From Rusavskia elegans (taxonomy: Eukaryota > Ascomycota > Lecanoromycetes > Teloschistales > Teloschistaceae), in assembly GCA_011316305.1 (NCBI GenBank), contig SAUG01000159.1:42884-106883 (forward strand): a stretch of DNA of 64,000 nt, written 5' to 3'. The translations under genes and the position numbers were made by a program. Each line of letters starts with the position of its first letter. Position 1 is the stretch's first letter. Shown piece by piece: positions 11,105 through 20,107 of this stretch. Under the pieces are notes generated by a model, which saw only the letters and a program-made list of their open reading frames with translations, was not told the DNA's origin and made no database searches.

Positions 11105-12188
11105 ATGTCGCCTTCAGTAATCCTCGACAACGCCTCCGATTTCCATTCCACAGCTGCTACCGCCCAAAGCAATGGAACCCCTCCCCGTATCCTCCTCCTC
11201 TCACCTCCCTCCCTATCAAGTCATCCCGAGAAATTGGACGGCATCGTTGCCGCTCACGACCGGAGCGCCACCGACATCCAAATGCTCGACCGCCTCTCCC
11301 TCTCACTAGTCCACCTCCCCGAAGCAACCTACGACATCGTCCTCGTTCTCCTAGACGCCGACCAAACCCGCAAAGAATCCTCAAGACTTCTCACTGGCTC
11401 CGTCCTACAGCTGGTAGTTAAGTCCCTGAAGCCCGGAGGCACTTTGACAAGTCAAGATGGCACTTTAGCGGACACAGAATCACCAGAGCGAAGCGAGGCT
11501 ATCTTCGCTGGCTTGGTCATAGAGAACGGCAATATGGTGAAGCCGAATTACAGCGCAACCGACTCGGTACCGTTACGGTTCGGCAAGCAAAAGGTGGATG
11601 GCGGTGCTATGGCCACTACCAGTCCCGCAGGCACAGGGGCGGTATCTCTCAACCTCACAGGGAAGCGGAAGAATGGTCCCGCAGAGGAAACCACCGCTGC
11701 GCCTGCGGGTGTCGGTTTCGTCCTGCCAGGCGACGACTTGAACGGCGACGACGAGAACGACGACGACGAGCTAATCGACGAAGACGAACTACTATCCGAC
11801 GAAGACATGAAATCAACCGTCGTCCAGCGTAAGCAATCCCTTCCCCACCCCTGAATCTCAACCTCAACCCCCTAACCACCATCCAACAGCCGTCGAATGC
11901 CGCCCCAAAACCGGCAAGCGCCGCCGCGCCTGCAAAGACTGCACCTGCGGTCTCGCCCAGCGCCTCGAAGCCGAAGACACAGCCAAGCGCAGCACGGCCG
12001 ACCAACAGCTCGCGAAGCTCAAGGCCGACGAACTCTCCGAGGTCGATTTCACCGTCCAGGGGAAAGTGGGCAGCTGTGGGAATTGCGCGCTCGGGGATGC
12101 GTTCCGGTGTGATGGGTGCCCGTATATTGGGCAGCCGGCTTTCAAGCCGGGGGAGGAGGTTAAGATTGCGAATGAAGTTCAATTGTAG
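11105..12188 (+). CDS. dre2: Fe-S cluster assembly protein Dre2 (anamorsin/CIAPIN1)
   Basis: Exons 11105-11828 and 11890-12188; a 61-nt intron (GTAAGC..CAACAG). Product 340 residues. The N-terminal half is the degenerate methyltransferase-like domain of the family (with [20 protein letters not shown] near the start). An acidic linker with Asp/Glu runs follows (about 215-235). The C-terminal half has both cluster-binding motifs: [17 protein letters not shown] (the CxnCx2CxC site for a 2Fe-2S cluster) and [15 protein letters not shown] (twin Cx2C site). Known role: takes electrons from the diflavin reductase Tah18 for cytosolic Fe-S protein assembly (CIA), also in diferric-tyrosyl cofactor formation. 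All cysteines are present. The intron falls just before the first cysteine motif, so both motifs lie in exon 2. Confidence 0.95.
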
Positions 12189-12841
12189 TGTGTTTCGGGA
12201 TGGCATGATGAGTGCGAGACAGCTCGATTCGATCTTGTCTCGGATGTCGGTGTATATGGCGGATGGTAACACTGGCGTCGACAATGGGTAAAAATGTGAT
12301 ATCTTTTTGCCATCATCGGCGTCGATAACCGATACCTCGATGTCATGGTGGAATGGGGTTTGGGATCTAACATCGAACTATCTTAACCGCTGCAAGACGG
12401 AGCATGGCCCCGTCATACGTAGCCGGAAGTACAACCAAAGGTATCGACTGGTCAAGGTTTATTCCTCGACTACCTGCAGATATTACCACGATACTCCATA
12501 CGAACGTCAAATGATGTTGATCCATGTGCAGAGGTCCGCAGAGACATGGGATGGGAACTGGCTGTACAGGGACGTATTCGGTGCAACGAGGGACTCACGT
12601 CAGAGGATCGCGAGAGAATCATTTTATCGATGCTTTTATTAATTGATTTGTAATTTATCCACTGCTTCAGCTAGTCATTCCTGCTGCCGCAGAAAGTCAA
12701 AATGGAAAGACCTGCGAGGCTGTCCAAATCTTGACGCCTGTGCCTTTCGAGAACCAATGGACGCATGGTAAGAATGTTAGATAATCCTATGTTGATTGTG
12801 AAGTGCCTCGAATGCGGTTGACGGGATTGCTGAACCAGGCC
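12189..12841. other. Intergenic between convergent genes, nothing seen
   Basis: About 650 bases between the 3' ends of Dre2 and the BTB gene. A 111-codon plus-strand frame (12307-12642) lacks any recognisable feature and I treat it as chance. Confidence 0.5.
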
Positions 12842-13600
12842 TCAGTCTTCCGTGGCCTCGGCTGTGGGTTCTCGACCGGGAAGACTGTCCAGATAATGAA
12901 CGTAATAACGCTGCGCAGTCAAGCCGTAAGGTCGGTTTTTCTTCACGGTTTGGGTCGAAGGTCGCGGGAATGCCTCAACATAGCCCTCGAAGAACTGTGT
13001 GATGAAGGCTTTCGGGTACCCTTCGTCTTGAAATTTGTCCATCAGCCCTTTCAGCGGACCTTCCCAGACGTAGCCGTCCACAATCAGCTTCCGAATCGGC
13101 GATCCTTCTCCGCTGTTCTCGAATGCGGTTTGGATGTCTTTGAGCCGGAATTCTCGAGGTGGTTCGATGATAGCAATCCTCAGGGCCTCGATGGCAGCAT
13201 TTTGAAACCCAGGGACTTGGACTTTGTCTCCAAAAATCCAAAGACTCAGGAGGAGAGACATGTCTTTCGTCTGACCAAGTTCGAGATCCAACCCAGCCCC
13301 GTATAGCCAGTTCTGAAAGATTTCATACACCTGGGGTTCATCGGCAGGTAGGTTGATGATGTTTGACTTTGCCTCTTCCCAACTGCCGTTCATCATGGAC
13401 CTGAAGAACGGCGAATAATAACATAGAAGCTCGCGGTGAGTGCTGTAGCTGTCTTGGGTGTGGGTGTGGTCGTCGGAGCCGACATTGACAGTCACCACAG
13501 ATCGAAGTAAAGGCCTGAAAGGATTAGCGTCAAGCGATAAGAACGGAACAAGGCTCCTACTTTTTGGGGGGACGTTTGCCTTGATACGTCTTGGCTTCAT
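12842..13600 (-). CDS. BTB/POZ-domain protein
   Basis: Single-exon frame of 252 residues from an ATG at 13600. Residues about 30-140 make a fungal-type BTB/POZ fold: a VVTVNVG strand, then THRELLCYYSPFFRSMMNGSW with the conserved His-Arg-Glu-Leu and Ser-Pro-Phe-Phe, then LPADEPQVYEIFQNWLYG. The rest is helical without a second recognised domain. Fungi carry large families of such short BTB proteins; their partners (often Cul3 ligases in other systems) are mostly unknown. An acceptor-like TTTCAG at about residue 27 hints that the first 25 residues might be intron, but the obvious donor (GTAGGA) would break the frame, so I keep the unspliced model. Confidence 0.75.
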   Translation of the reverse strand: MKPRRIKANVPPKSRSLVPFLSLDANPFRPLLRSVVTVNVGSDDHTHTQDSYSTHRELLCYYSPFFRSMMNGSWEEAKSNIINLPADEPQVYEIFQNWLYGAGLDLELGQTKDMSLLLSLWIFGDKVQVPGFQNAAIEALRIAIIEPPREFRLKDIQTAFENSGEGSPIRKLIVDGYVWEGPLKGLMDKFQDEGYPKAFITQFFEGYVEAFPRPSTQTVKKNRPYGLTAQRYYVHYLDSLPGREPTAEATED

Positions 13601-15135
13601 TCGCTATAGGAGTGCACGGCTGTGCACGACTGTCTTGCTTGGCCGGTAGTGTCATGGTCTCCTAAGTAAGATGAGGCCAATAATTTGTTGCTTCTGCGTC
13701 GACTCCTTGACAGGGGAGGAGTCCGTGGTCACAATTTCGAGGTGGTCGAAGATTGAAGAGGGAGGGCGGTGCAGGATTAATGAGCTAGGTCGAGTAAATG
13801 TGGTAGCCTTTAGAGTTGAAAGTTAGTCCAACAGTCAAACAAGATCCAACCTAGGTCACGGCTATGATAGTAATCCACAACTTGAACTGACCCCTGATCA
13901 AACATATAACGCAGGTGCAGGAAGCAGATTGCAGGATTACTTGACCTAGCAAGGGTCAAATGTTTGTAAATTGAAGGCTCGACGGCCTTGCTCGAAAGAG
14001 AGGGATGGGCGAAGAGAGAAAAGACTCACAAATGAGTTTCTTGGCCAAGAGGCGTGTCAGGAGGCTCTGTAAATGGTAAGATAGGTGAATTGATCTGAGT
14101 AGCAGGACTGATTCGGAGATCGGCTTTAGTGTAGATTCAAATGTAGATCACAAGGTGGGTGTACCACGGGAAAACCTTTTAGAAGGCCGGTGTATATGAT
14201 GATTGAAAATCTAAACTCACAGAAGATCTTCTTGATCAAAATCGAGAATGAGGGGTCCCGAGGATTAGGGGACAGATTGAGTTGAAGGTCCAGTAAGGAA
14301 AGACCGCCAGACCTCGATCCAGAGTTAAGACTGGATGTTGGAAGAAGATGAGGGAAGCTGGTCAATTTACTTGATCCAGAATGAGGATAAGGAGGTTTGA
14401 GGAAAGGGGGACAAGATGATTTGGAGCCGTGGCAAGGAACAGAACTCCTTCCTGAATCCAGAAGCTCGGGTAGAACCGGGGCCAGATGCAAAGAAGGATC
14501 AAGAGGAAGGAAGCAGGTGTAGATGGTGGACTAGAAGAAGATCAAGTCATACTCGACTTTCTTGATTCGGAAATGAAAACAAGGGGGTCCGAGTTTCTAG
14601 CAACAGAATTCAAGGAGTCGTGGTGGGAACGAAGTAAGGTAACATGAACAATACCCTCCCTGAAACCCCCTTGAAAGTAGTAAAGAAGTATTATCCCATG
14701 GATTTCTATGGATGAGGCAACCATGGTCTGCTGACGTCCGGCGAAGTGGAAGGGGGACGGCGAGTACTGAATGCATCGTGAGTTGAAGGATCCCAGATTG
14801 CATATGCTGTTGATCAGTTAGAGAGTCCGAGTCTTGGGCGATCATGGTTAAGGTACGTGAGTCTGTGAGATGAAAAGGGTGTCGAAAGATGGAAAGAAAA
14901 TAAGTTGAGGAAAGAGCAAGCGAGGTCCCCCCTCGAGGAAACGAACGGCACAGCGAGAGCACCACCGGCACTTGCGTCATCTCGAACCATCAACACGAAG
15001 GGTGCTGGAGCCAATCAAAAAAAAATATACTCGATTGACTCTCGCTGTAGTCAAGACACATGGTTACTTTGATCAAGTTGCTTACTCGGTGGTCAGATCT
15101 TGGTCGTGTGTAACAAACGATTACCCTTGCCCGTC
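13601..15135. other. Divergent promoter region, long purine-rich stretch
   Basis: About 1.5 kb between BTB (minus) and SDR (plus). From about 13960 to 14660 the plus strand is strongly purine-rich (GAAGAAG, GAGGATAAGG and similar), so the minus strand is pyrimidine-rich, as in leaders of minus-strand fungal genes. Variants of ACCTAGGTCA recur at 13781-13860 and 13941-13960, including the inverted pair TTGACC/GGTCAA at 13941-13959. Open frames here (for example 14126-14491, 14597-14980) look like chance. Confidence 0.45.
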
Positions 15136-16044
15136 ATGTCTAGACCAGGATATCAAAGAGCATCTTCCACAAACCTTGCAAATCGGACTCAACATCGATC
15201 TCTTGAGGGCAAGTTAGCTATAATCACAGGGGGCTCGAGAGGCATAGGCGCAGCAACTGCCAGTAACCTGGCCTCCAAAGGCGCTCATCTAGTCCTGAAT
15301 TACGCGTCCGACTCTTCGGCCGAGAAAACTGAATCTTTGAGCTCGTCCCTTCAAGCCGAGCACAATGTTCGAGTCCTGCCCGTGCAGGCAGACCTCGGAG
15401 ATCATCCCAACGGTCCTGCTCATCTGATTGCAACAGCCAAGAACAAGTTTGCTCACCCCAAGACCGGCAAGTTCCAGATCGATATTATCATCAACAATGC
15501 CGGTGTAGCCGGTGACCAATTGCTCCACGACGTTACGCCAGATGCTTTCCATAAGCAGTACAACATCAATGTCCTGGCTCCCATCTTACTGCTGCAGGCC
15601 GCACTGCCCCATCTCCCAAATGATCGCTCCGGGCGCATCGTTAATCTTTCGTCCGTCTCGTCGAGCCTGGGTTTCGTAGGCCAGACCGTTTATGGAGGGA
15701 CCAAGGCAGCCCTGGAGCATATGACACGCACGTGGGCGCGGGAGCTGGCAGAACGAGCCACCGTCAACGCTGTCAATCCAGGCCCAGTTGCGACGGACAT
15801 GTACTCAAGCACGGGCGCTGACTTTCAGCAGCAGATGAAGCCCTACATACTCAACGCGCCCTTGATGAGAGAAAGAGAGGGCGTCGACCCCAAAGAGTTT
15901 GTGGACGATGCTGAGAAAGCTGGCGGACGACCGGGGTACGACCATGAGATCGCCGGAGTTGTGGCCATGCTGTGTTCAGAAGACGCCGCCTGGTGTACGG
16001 GAAGCGTGATATGTGCCAACGGCGGTTTCAAATTCAGTTACTAG
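15136..16044 (+). CDS. Short-chain dehydrogenase/reductase, classical FabG-like type
   Basis: Product of 302 residues from the ATG at 15136, chosen because the longer frame has no earlier ATG. Cofactor motif TGGSRGIG (Tx3GxGxG) at about residues 32-39, the NNAG motif at about 118-121, catalytic Ser in NLSSVSSS and the YxxxK motif as YGGTK at about 196-200. The PGPVATDM stretch follows. All catalytic residues (Asn, Ser, Tyr, Lys) are present, so an active NAD(P)H enzyme is expected. The closest general type is 3-oxoacyl-ACP-reductase-like SDR. The substrate cannot be told from sequence; many fungal homologues are of unknown function. No targeting signal is evident. Confidence 0.85.
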   Translation: MSRPGYQRASSTNLANRTQHRSLEGKLAIITGGSRGIGAATASNLASKGAHLVLNYASDSSAEKTESLSSSLQAEHNVRVLPVQADLGDHPNGPAHLIATAKNKFAHPKTGKFQIDIIINNAGVAGDQLLHDVTPDAFHKQYNINVLAPILLLQAALPHLPNDRSGRIVNLSSVSSSLGFVGQTVYGGTKAALEHMTRTWARELAERATVNAVNPGPVATDMYSSTGADFQQQMKPYILNAPLMREREGVDPKEFVDDAEKAGGRPGYDHEIAGVVAMLCSEDAAWCTGSVICANGGFKFSY

Positions 16045-16156
16045 ACAGAAGCTCATTAGAAATGCAAAGCGTGAAATGTGGCCACATGCTGCCCTCTGCC
16101 CGATCAATTGTTCCGGTACGCCCTCCATGCATTGCTGCTGTTTTCAATGGGTTTGT

Positions 16157-16704
16157 TTAGACGATGGATATCCAGATCACACTGAGAACGACATCGAACC
16201 CCTTCTCTTCGCCCTTGGCGTACTTCCAGTTCCACATTCCATCCTTCTCGTTGTTCCAATACGCTCCGGACGCAGAGTGCATGCCTCTCCTGCCTATTGA
16301 GCTGTTCCGTTGATCTGCGCCATTCAGACGTGATGCCTCGCTCGAGATGGGCGGCGGCTGAGGTGGAGTCGTGTGTTGTACGATTGTATTCGTCACCGTG
16401 AACTTGTAGAGAGGACCCTGAGTATCGGTGGAGGTCTCGGCGATCAACGACTGGAGTATAGTGTTCTATTGTAGATGAGTCGCACTGCTGAAATGCTGGA
16501 GCAAGTGGGTATTACGATGATGGCCGTGTTCCATCTTTCGACTTCGGAGTGTTGATATGATTGAACGGATTGGAAAGTCGATTCGCACGCCTGCATACGT
16601 GTCAAAAATCAAATCGCTCGTCTGAATCGTCCGAGACTCACATTGGTCGCTATTTCCTCCAGTCTGGTCTCGGATACTGGTTGTGAGGACCGTGGCTCGT
16701 CCAT
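16157..16704 (-). CDS. Dynein light chain, Tctex-1 (DYNLT) type
   Basis: Three exons: 16704-16642, 16590-16516 and 16465-16157, with introns of 51 and 50 nt (donors GTGAGT and GTAATA; acceptors GCAG and ATAG). Product 148 residues starting MDEPRSSQ. The N-terminal helices are followed by the family segment IINTILQSLI, a KFTVTNTIVQ strand, a Pro-rich insert (about residues 81-110), then SASGAYWNNEKDGMWNWKYA and the C-terminal strand VVLSVIWISI. This is the Tctex fold that links dynein intermediate chain to cargo. The longer frame begins at 16809 with a hydrophobic stretch, but the ATG at 16704 gives the family-like N-terminus. It is convergent with the SDR gene, 112 bp apart. Confidence 0.85.
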
Positions 16705-17031
16705 GTTCTTTCGAATGGCAAAAGGCAGTAGAAAAATATTCTGAACGCAGCCTAAGACCAAGTACTTGATGCTGCCAAGGAGCAGAAGATGTAAACAACG
16801 CAAGGTCATGCCCGCCTGTCAGATTTCACCCCTGGCGCGGATCGCGCACGGACCATACACGAGTCTCAACGTTCCCCCACTTTCTCAATTGGATGTTCTC
16901 ATGTTCTCACATCCATTTGACGACGCATATCTCACCACAGGCATCAAACATCTACATTCATTTAGCGCTTCATCGCGATCAGCCACTGGACTTCGACCTT
17001 GTCTGGGCCGAGGCCCTCCACTCTTCCTGCA
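16705..17031. other. Divergent promoter between Tctex-type gene and Vtc1
   Basis: 327 bases between two divergent starts. Pyrimidine-rich close to 17031 on the plus strand. No open frame of note. Confidence 0.5.
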
Positions 17032-17461
17032 ATGTCCAGCCAACCCCTCCTCCAGACAGCTCCAGGTAACGTCGGGTCTCCTCTGCACATTAACATAAAG
17101 CTCACCTTTCTCTCCAGGAAAGCGCATCGCCCTCCCCACCCGCGTCGAACCCAAAGTTTTCTTTGCCAACGAACGTACCTTTCTCTCATGGCTCAACTTC
17201 ACGGTCCTGCTGGGCGGTCTAGCCGTTGGGCTTTTGAACTTCAGTGACAACATTGGGAGGACTTCCGCCGTTCTTTTCACGATCGTGGCAATGGCGACAA
17301 TGGCCTATGCGCTCTTTACGTATCATTGGCGGGCAAAAAGTATCAGGATGAGGGGACAGGGTGGGTTCGATGACCGGTATGGGCCGACGGTGTTGGCGGT
17401 GGCATTGGCGGCCGCTGTGGTTGTCAACCTGGTGCTGAGGTTTAAGGACGGCGGACGGTAA
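17032..17461 (+). CDS. vtc1: Vacuolar transporter chaperone subunit Vtc1
   Basis: Exons 17032-17065 and 17118-17461; a 52-nt intron (GTAACG..CTCCAG). Product 125 residues (yeast Vtc1 is similar in size). The short N-terminus is followed by [20 protein letters not shown], the conserved entry to a three-helix DUF202/VTC membrane domain, with hydrophobic segments at about residues 36-52, 62-82 and 100-118. Known role: small integral subunit of the VTC complex, which makes polyphosphate from ATP and moves it into the vacuole (acidocalcisome). The conserved Arg and Glu at the start of the first helix are present. It lacks the SPX and catalytic domains found in Vtc2-4, as expected for Vtc1. Confidence 0.92.
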
Positions 17462-17845
17462 AACTGGAGGAACATCTCTGAGGGATTCGATGACCGACGA
17501 TATTCTTCATTCCCCAGGGCTATCTGCAACGTCTTGGCTTCAATATCATGTAACAAATATGTCCGCAATGGTGATTCAGCATGGTCAGATTATTTTGGAA
17601 AGCCACTCAGAAGGGAATAGAGGCAACCACGATCTTTCCGGGGTATCATGCAACAAAGTCCAAGCCCAACTCAGCAACGCCCAAATTTCCACAATGTATG
17701 TTGCATATTCGACCGGTGGGGAAGCGGTCAACATCTGACGGCCGCGTGTTCCCAAGCAGCTTCGGGTTAGCGTGGTGGAGCGTTTGTCTGCTCCCTGTAA
17801 CGCTTTAGTCAAATTCAGCAACATGGCTTCTCTGTCATAGGCTGC
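17462..17845. other. Intergenic between convergent genes, nothing seen
   Basis: 384 bases between the 3' ends of Vtc1 and the Alba gene. Small open frames only; no repeat or RNA gene noticed. Confidence 0.5.
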
Positions 17846-18751
17846 TTACCCAAATAGATCCTTCAAGCCAGGCACTGGCACACAGGCGAGGTAGATTGTC
17901 ATGATAGGAGTCGCCCTGACCTTACTCTTCCCATTGGCCACCACGCCAACGCTTTGGTGCTGTAAGGTCTCGAATGCTGCTTCTCCATCTGAACCATGAC
18001 CTTTGGCATCTGCCAGGTCATCGTCAACATCAACATCGACGTCAATGCATTGAGGCCCAGCGTTTCCGATTGCCGTGGAGCTTCGTCCAGATGCCGCATC
18101 GGCCAAGGTTCTGCCATCCTGTGGTCGCCTTCTTTGCTTCTGTTTGAATTCGAGAAGCTCCGAATGTAGCTTGGAATACTCATACCACTTGCCTCCACGT
18201 TTCCCAATGTCCGCTTTGGCAATCTCGACGACGCTGATCATCTTGCTCGCCGATGCTGCCTTAGCTTGTACAACGACAACCCCAGGCTTGGCGCTGACGT
18301 TGGCAAATGTGAATTTCTCGACACGAGTGATCAGATTGTTGACCTTTTGATGGATCTTGGAGGACGAGATGATGGATATGGTCGAAATATCATATTTGTC
18401 TTGGAGATGCTGGATCTCTGTCGGAACTAAAGGCAGCGAAGGTCCCGGATCGGCCGGAGTTGAGTTCGTGGAACGTGCAGTGTCCTGGGTCGCTGATGAG
18501 TCTGTGACGGAGGCAGTAGGGATGGCCGAGCCAGTATTTGTTTTCAAACGCTTCGTTGGTCGCGGATTATGTTTGGCAGGATCGTAGGAGGTCGAAGCAT
18601 TGGGAGACATTTCGTCCTTCTTGACTTGACCGCTAATGGCTCTTGTTTCAGAAGGCGATGAGGGTGCCCTGGAGCTGGCGAGATCCGTTCTCTGATGAGG
18701 AGTGTTGCTGCCTGATTTGTGTATGGGTTTTTTTTTCTGGCTGCGAACCAT
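17846..18751 (-). CDS. Alba-like nucleic-acid-binding domain protein
   Basis: Single-exon frame of 301 residues from the ATG at 18751. The N-terminus is basic (MVRSQKKKP) and disordered to about residue 105. Residues about 110-205 fit an Alba-type fold: ISTISIISSSKIHQKVNNLI, a strand and helix with the Lys-Ile-His cluster, then VVVVQAKAASASKMISVVEI and a KWYEYSKL segment. The C-terminal third is low complexity with an acidic run (DVDVDVDDD). Alba proteins bind RNA or DNA (archaeal chromatin, RNase P/MRP subunits, plant and protist RNA regulators); the role of this fungal subgroup is not established. Nuclear or nucleolar location is inference from the basic N-terminus. Confidence 0.7.
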   Translation of the reverse strand: MVRSQKKKPIHKSGSNTPHQRTDLASSRAPSSPSETRAISGQVKKDEMSPNASTSYDPAKHNPRPTKRLKTNTGSAIPTASVTDSSATQDTARSTNSTPADPGPSLPLVPTEIQHLQDKYDISTISIISSSKIHQKVNNLITRVEKFTFANVSAKPGVVVVQAKAASASKMISVVEIAKADIGKRGGKWYEYSKLHSELLEFKQKQRRRPQDGRTLADAASGRSSTAIGNAGPQCIDVDVDVDDDLADAKGHGSDGEAAFETLQHQSVGVVANGKSKVRATPIMTIYLACVPVPGLKDLFG

Positions 18752-20107
18752 GGCGAAAGGAAAGTGGGGTTACACAATAAGGTTGAACTGCAAATGCCAA
18801 CAAAGGGCGGAAATGTAATGAACGGTGCTCAATGTCATCACTTTGGTCAGCTACAAGGTGGTCCCAGACGAGCTCCACGGAGTAATCCAGTCCCCTCCAA
18901 CCGGTTGTTCCTGGGAGGTGCGTTTTGTCGGTGAACGACTTCCCTGAAGGTTATCGATCCATCGAGCTCAGCCAACTCGCAAGCTCTGCTGTGTACCCAA
19001 TTCAAGGTGATATCACGACAAGAATGGTGAATGGCTGCTTCAGCTCCCGCAGCAGCTACAGTGAAGGACAATGTGGAAGTCTGTACCTTAGTTTCTTTGA
19101 TATCTACAGTACCTTAGATACCTGGCGGTACTGGCGGCTGTTGTCTTAGTCGCTTGCCAAAATGGTAGTGATTACAAGACATATCAAGGGTCACTATTCA
19201 ATTCACGGACGGTATTGATACATACACTGCATATCTGACCCTGCAGGAATTCCTGGCCCCCCTCATGCAGCCTGGAAGACGTTGCCGCAGTAGTACACGT
19301 CAGCCTCTTCTTGATTAGGACTACTCTCGGCGGCGCGTATCCGAACACGAACCGGATCGCCTTAATCTGAGACAAGTGCTTCCCCAATCTACCTTACACC
19401 TCGTCATCTCTCTCCCCCGGCCCGATCTTCCAGTCCTCAATCTCTAGCTCCTTTTCTCACTGCATGCTTGAAAGCGGATTTTACCCAGTGCCCGTCCGAT
19501 CCCGCCGAAACTTCACCACCTTCCCTTCAACCTACCATACTTGACCCCCTCCGTACGTCCATGCGCATCACTCATACTTTACCGACGACCTGATATTTCC
19601 AATCATATTGCATTCGATCTTTCTTTCATACCGGTTGTAATCAGCTCCCGACCGTTAGTTCCCTTACCACTTGGTCTGTCGCGTCAGCCCTTACTGCTGC
19701 ACTTGCGTCTGCTATCCGTACAAAGGAACTTAACCTGCCCGCACCACCACCTGGTTTCTCTCGTTTTAGTAACTGGGTCTGCGCTGGCGTATTGACCTCG
19801 TCTGTCACTCCTACAGCAGCAAAGAGTCATTCCAGTGCCTTCTTTAACCCGATTTCACAGCTGCACTACCTCGGATCTCTACATACAGAGGCCTTGTCCG
19901 CTGTCTTCTTCCGTACTCTTGGCTGTTCCATGGTTTTCACTTCTTCTATAAGGTCACCCTCCGCGATCGTTGACTGGGTCGCATGGCATGTTCCTGCTAC
20001 CTTGGACTTCTGGAGGGCGAAATGAGAAGGTGCCAATGGGAAAAGCAGCTACTCCCTCCCCACTGTGGCCATGCTCGTCAGTCACCGAAGGTTCCTTACT
20101 CAACAGA
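18752..20107. other. Divergent promoter region, long pyrimidine-rich leader
   Basis: About 1.35 kb. From about 19380 to 20000 the plus strand is pyrimidine-rich (many CTC, TTC and CCT) and fits a long 5' leader of the zinc-finger gene. Several short upstream open frames occur in it (for example from 19541). No separate gene is supported. Confidence 0.5.

Noticed and set aside
11655..12284. 209-codon minus-strand frame over Dre2
   Set aside because: Antisense shadow of the acidic linker and cysteine region of Dre2; Arg-rich low complexity.
13510..13570. Intron near the N-terminus of the BTB gene (GTAGGA..TTTCAG)
   Set aside because: Splicing would shift the frame and hit a stop, whereas the unspliced frame is continuous.
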